Below are positions 12,790 to 15,777 of a stretch of 15,777 nt of DNA, piece by piece. The translations under genes and the position numbers were made by a program. The notes beneath the pieces are model-generated. The model saw only the letters and a list, made by a program, of their open reading frames with translations, searched no databases and was not told where the DNA came from. Each line of letters begins with the position of its first letter. Positions within the stretch are counted from its first letter, which is position 1. The stretch is from JANLUX01 sp031366005 (lineage in GTDB: Bacteria > Bacteroidota > Bacteroidia > AKYH767-A > OLB10): positions 1 to 15,777 of the forward strand of contig JANLZB010000027.1 of NCBI GenBank assembly GCA_031366005.1, written 5' to 3'.

Positions 12790-12890
12790 TTGCAGAGTGA
12801 AGTCTTCCGAACAAGAAGAGAAAGCGCAGAAGATTTAATTCTCTTTGCGGTTCTCCGAGAAAATCTTTGTGCTCTCTGGGTTTAAATATT
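12790..12890. repeat. Dispersed intergenic repeat (CTTTGCGGTTCTC type)
   Basis: The convergent spacer between the hydrolase and gldD holds CTCTTTGCGGTTCTCCGAG, AAAATCTTTGTGCTCTCTGG and an inverted, less conserved half (GAGAAAGCGCAGAAGATTT). Together these can form an imperfect hairpin. Such units are, from memory, common between genes in Bacteroidota. It may end both converging transcripts; there is no other candidate terminator here. Confidence 0.5.
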
Positions 12891-13454
12891 TTATTTCCAT
12901 TCAAGCGTACCAAGCAAATGCTCAATATCTTTTTTTAAGTAGGTAATCACCGGTGCAAGCGAATCACTATTTGGCACAACATTAAAATACAATGCTCCAC
13001 GCAAAAAATGATGTGTGCTGTCAGTCATAAAAAACTGGATGGAAGAGGCTGCCTCTCCACCAATATCATAAAGCATTCCACTTGCTCCTTTTTGATTGAT
13101 GATGAGTTGCTCATTAATTCCATTTGCTTTCTGCGTGTGTTTGTAAACAAGTGTACGTGCATCTTCAGTATAATTATTTAAGTCACCCTGCATTTTTTTA
13201 TAAGTGAGATAAATATTCGCATTCAGTTGTGGAAAGGTTATGTACCACCAGCACGGTTCACTTACATCATTTGTATCGCGAAGTGGTTGTGCTTCCGAAG
13301 GAATTTCAAAACGGAAAGGGCAATCCGCAGGATCAAAAACTTTGTATTGATGTTCAGGCAATGTAATACGATAATATCCACGTGGCTTCGGTGTTGAATT
13401 TTCATCGCACGATATTAAGAACAGAAAGAGTAAGAAGAAATAATGAAATCTCAT
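12891..13454 (-). CDS. gldD: Gliding motility lipoprotein GldD
   Basis: Lipoprotein required for gliding and for function of the T9SS-linked motility apparatus in flavobacteria; its exact biochemical role is not known. The 187 residues fit the family. Residues 1-16 form a lipoprotein signal with the lipobox LISC (acylated Cys16). They are followed by the characteristic CDEN...TPKPRGYYRITLPEHQY, CPFRFEIPS, a conserved WYITFPQLNANIYLTYK and a C-terminal half with GEAASSIQFFMTDS and FLRGALYF. The ATG at 13454 gives a perfect signal peptide. It is preceded on the same strand by a thioredoxin-fold gene 85 bp away. The usual companion gldE is not visible. Confidence 0.87.
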   Translation of the reverse strand: MRFHYFFLLFLFLISCDENSTPKPRGYYRITLPEHQYKVFDPADCPFRFEIPSEAQPLRDTNDVSEPCWWYITFPQLNANIYLTYKKMQGDLNNYTEDARTLVYKHTQKANGINEQLIINQKGASGMLYDIGGEAASSIQFFMTDSTHHFLRGALYFNVVPNSDSLAPVITYLKKDIEHLLGTLEWK

Positions 13455-13539
13455 TCAGCAAAGAAAGGCAGAAACGACAGAGCAGTAAAATATATTTTGT
13501 CGGGAGTGAGAGCAGTTAACAAAGTTTTATAATAAGTAC

Positions 13540-13977
13540 TTATTTTTTTTCCTTCAATGCTGTCTTAATTAATTTTATTAATCCATCAGCATCCTGGTAA
13601 CCTTCTGATGTGAGGACAGCAATTTCATTTTTATCAATAAGAAATAGAGAAGGATATCCGGTGACACCAAATTTTTTTGCCAGTCTTTCTCCATCTCCGT
13701 GTTCACCATCAAGTTCAACATTAATAAAACGGGAATTAAAATAAGCTCCCACTTTTTTATCAGTATAGGTGGATTGTCTCATCTTCTTACACCATCCGCA
13801 CCAGCTTGTTGAAAGATCAAGAAAAATAAGTTTGTTTTCCGCTGCTGACTTTTGCAGAGCCTCCTGCCATGTTCCTTCAAAAAAATTTATTCCGACACTT
13901 TCATCTTTCAAAGGAGCAGCAGCAGTCACCAACAAAAATATTATTAGCAGAAGTGAGTGATTAAAAATATTTTTCAT
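13540..13977 (-). CDS. Exported thioredoxin-fold protein (CGWC active site)
   Basis: Probable periplasmic thiol-disulfide protein of the thioredoxin-like family. Residues 1-21 form a signal peptide (hydrophobic LLLIIFLLVTAAA). The fold follows from about 30: FFEGTWQEALQKSAAENKLIFLDLS, the redox motif CGWC at 60-63 and the cis-proline at Pro109 in GVTGYPSLFLID. The 145 residues are short and single-domain. The CGWCKKM motif and the E(A/W)L helix before it are typical of thioredoxin_7-type proteins that reduce or isomerise disulfides of exported proteins. The partner is unknown. It lies between the MarC-family gene (42 bp upstream) and gldD (85 bp downstream) on one strand, so co-expression is possible. 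Confidence 0.85.
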   Translation of the reverse strand: MKNIFNHSLLLIIFLLVTAAAPLKDESVGINFFEGTWQEALQKSAAENKLIFLDLSTSWCGWCKKMRQSTYTDKKVGAYFNSRFINVELDGEHGDGERLAKKFGVTGYPSLFLIDKNEIAVLTSEGYQDADGLIKLIKTALKEKK

Positions 13978-14019
13978 TTCAACATAAAATATTTTAGAGT
14001 TTGTAAAATAATCTTACAC

Positions 14020-14595
14020 TTAGAATTTTAAAACAAGTGCATTCGTTCTGAAAAGTTTTATTGCAATGGCAAGCAATACTATTCCAAAAACTTTCCGGAT
14101 AATGCTGATGCCTGCCTTACCCAATAAATTTTCCAGCGGTTGTATTATTCTTAAAACGATGTAAACAATGATAGTGTTAACTGCTATGCCAACTAAGATC
14201 GTTTCCACATTATATTGAGCGCGTAAAGAAATAAGTGTTGTCATTGTTCCTGTTCCTGCAATCAAGGGAAACGCAATCGGAACAATAGAGGCAGTCTCAG
14301 GAATATCATCTTTATATAATCGTATTCCTAAAATCATTTCGATAGCAAGAAAAAATATTACGATGGAACCTGCAATGGCAAATGAGCTTACATCAATACC
14401 AATCAGTTTTAAAATGGATTCACCAAGAAATAAAAATAATACCATGATTAAGAAAGAAGCAATGGTTGCTTTTTCAGCGTGAATAAATCCTACACGGTTA
14501 CGTGTCTCGATAATTACCGGTAACGATCCGATGATATCAATTACTGCAAAAAGAATCATGGTGACAGAAAGTACATCTTTAAAGATTAAATCCAT
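14020..14595 (-). CDS. MarC-family integral membrane protein
   Basis: Multipass inner-membrane protein of the MarC family (UPF0056), whose function is unknown; it was once linked to antibiotic resistance without lasting support. The 191 residues contain about six hydrophobic segments. Family marks are DIIGSLPVI near the N-terminus (about 19-27), ASFLIMVLFLFLGESILKLIGI, the central FFLAIEMILG and the conserved VPIAFPLIAGTGTMTTLISL (about 106-125). The ATG at 14595 starts directly at the first membrane helix. A small hairpin (TGAACT/AGTTCA with a 4-nt loop, 14612-14627) lies 17 bp upstream. Confidence 0.92.
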   Translation of the reverse strand: MDLIFKDVLSVTMILFAVIDIIGSLPVIIETRNRVGFIHAEKATIASFLIMVLFLFLGESILKLIGIDVSSFAIAGSIVIFFLAIEMILGIRLYKDDIPETASIVPIAFPLIAGTGTMTTLISLRAQYNVETILVGIAVNTIIVYIVLRIIQPLENLLGKAGISIIRKVFGIVLLAIAIKLFRTNALVLKF

Positions 14596-14691
14596 GAGGG
14601 AGACATTTTAATGAACTGCAAAGTTCAGTAAAAAAAATGCTATTCTCCGTAATAATGGATGACAAAAAATTTAATTACTGTTCAGCTGTTA

Positions 14692-15777
14692 TTAATTCAG
14701 CAAGGTGATATTTCCAAGCTTATATCGTTTACGATCGTCAAGACAATTCTGGTATTGCAATAAATAAAAGTAAGTTCCAATAGGGCATTTAATGTTTTTA
14801 AAATTGCCATTCCAGCTAAAATCAGGATTGCTTGTTTCAAAAATTTGTTCGCCCCAACGGTTGAATAGCTTAAAACTATTCATCTGAATATTTGCAACTG
14901 CTATTTTGAAGAAATCATTTATCCCATCATTGTTTGGTGTAAAAGCATTGGGTATAAAAAGCATTGCATCATCACAAGTATCAACAACAGGTTCTTCACT
15001 AATAAAAATATAAATTGAATCAATCGCTTTACAACCGTTAATGTTTGTTATTGATAAATAAATCCATTGAGCAAAGTTTATGATAGCGTTTGTATTCGCT
15101 GAATATTGATTACTGAAACTTGAATTACCAAACCAATAATAATTTACTGCTTGTGGATTACTACAACTCAGTTGAAGGGTATCTCCTACATATACAGTGT
15201 CCGCACTTGATGTAATGGAAATGGATGTAGATAAATTCCAATTGAGATTTAATACCACCACACTATCACAACCCGAAACAGAAGTCAATGTATCATTAAA
15301 AATTCCTTGTTGCTGATGCACAATAGTTCCAACTATAAAAGAATCTCCCTGACAAATTGTTGCGCTCACACTATCAATAATTGAAGTGATGGAAAGTTGT
15401 GTGATGGTTATTTTTTTACAACCCCCTGCAAGTGTGATGGTATCGGAATAAATTCCTGAACTGGAATAAAAATTAGTTCCGACACCTACACTATCACCCT
15501 TGCAAATAGTTAAATCGTTTGAATCAATTGCAAGTTGTGTAAAACTTATTGTTGCTATAACAACACTATCACAACCCGAAACCGAAGTCAGCGTATCATT
15601 AAAAACTCCTTGTTGTTGATGAGCAATTGTGCCAACCATAAAAGAATCACCTTGACAAATAGCAGCACTTACACTATCAATAATTGATGTGATAGAAAGT
15701 TGTGTGATAACTAATTTCTTGCAACCTCCTGCAAGTGTGATGGTATCGGAATAAATTCCTGAACTGGAATAAAAATT
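14692..15777 (-). CDS. Repetitive surface protein with gliding-motility-associated C-terminal domain (partial, 5' end outside window)
   Basis: C-terminal part, 361 codons, of what is probably a large secreted adhesin-like protein. The frame stays open through the window edge, so the ATG at 15639 is internal. The last about 95 residues form the CHU_C/gliding-motility-associated domain used as a T9SS type B sorting signal: LFIPNAFTPNNDGINDFFKI, FKLFNRWGEQIFE, FSWNG and CPIGTYFYLLQY. In front lies a PKD/Ig-like segment (SADTVYVGDTLQLSCSNP...), then repeats of about 50 residues with the pattern I-C-x-G-D-S-x-x-V-G-T...G-x-Y/F-x-D-T-x-T...G-C. Two such units make a 101-residue super-repeat. Regular Cys pairs may form disulfides. 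Confidence 0.9.
   Translation of the reverse strand, partial: NFYSSSGIYSDTITLAGGCKKLVITQLSITSIIDSVSAAICQGDSFMVGTIAHQQQGVFNDTLTSVSGCDSVVIATISFTQLAIDSNDLTICKGDSVGVGTNFYSSSGIYSDTITLAGGCKKITITQLSITSIIDSVSATICQGDSFIVGTIVHQQQGIFNDTLTSVSGCDSVVVLNLNWNLSTSISITSSADTVYVGDTLQLSCSNPQAVNYYWFGNSSFSNQYSANTNAIINFAQWIYLSITNINGCKAIDSIYIFISEEPVVDTCDDAMLFIPNAFTPNNDGINDFFKIAVANIQMNSFKLFNRWGEQIFETSNPDFSWNGNFKNIKCPIGTYFYLLQYQNCLDDRKRYKLGNITLLN
15261..15777 (-). repeat. 303-bp direct repeats in the surface-protein gene
   Basis: 15261-15474 and 15564-15777 align without gaps at a period of 303 bp. By eye roughly 85-90% of bases agree, and about the last 50 bp (up to 15474 and 15777) are identical. The second copy is cut by the window edge, so more copies may lie beyond it. 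Confidence 0.9.

Noticed and set aside
15261..15777. Regular repeats that might suggest a CRISPR array
   Set aside because: The period is 303 bp, the copies are coding in one frame with Cys/Gly/Asp pattern conservation, and there are no short unique spacers.

Overview
The window reads as chromosomal DNA of a Bacteroidota bacterium, most likely from the Chitinophagia/Sphingobacteriia side. Evidence: a type IX secretion (T9SS) type A sorting tail, a gliding-motility-associated C-terminal (type B sorting) domain, a GldD lipoprotein, Bacteroidota-type promoter boxes (TAnnTTTG at -7), A-rich leaders in place of Shine-Dalgarno sequences, and several intergenic hairpin repeats. No phage, IS element, integrase or CRISPR array is visible.

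Layout. 1-4383: the E1 subunit of 2-oxoglutarate dehydrogenase (minus strand), divergent from a lipoyl-bearing 2-oxo acid dehydrogenase E2 (plus strand). 4397-4960: tRNA-Glu(UUC) with a good promoter, a 32-bp hairpin, and rpsT (S20) with a strong terminator. 5048-8102: an LD-carboxypeptidase (S66), then a YraN-family protein and an RluB-type pseudouridine synthase with a very long charged N-terminal tail, 14 bp apart. 8151-9086: a secreted T9SS protein. 9121-11204: an aspartate kinase (lysC) followed on the same strand by an overlapping HEPN-MNT gene pair and then a second, diverged copy of the lysC 3' end. 11391-12771: a GNAT acetyltransferase, divergent from an alpha/beta hydrolase. 12891-15777: a minus-strand block with the 3' part of a large repetitive adhesin-like gene (running off the window), a MarC-family membrane protein, a secreted thioredoxin-fold protein and gldD.

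Most of the window is housekeeping. The part that stands out is the lysC 3' end. A small HEPN-MNT cassette (toxin-antitoxin-like) sits between two copies of the lysC terminus that share a perfect 44-bp core (9134-9177 and 9943-9986) inside flanks only about 60-75% identical. The distal copy keeps an in-frame stop and a hairpin right behind it, as expected of a displaced original 3' end. The intact gene instead runs directly into the HEPN gene, whose GTG start lies 15 bp past the lysC stop. That start is also exactly complementary over 12 nt to an upstream stretch of lysC coding sequence in the same transcript, which suggests translational coupling of the cassette to its host gene. Mobility and coupling are inferences; the repeats and the complementarity are seen directly.
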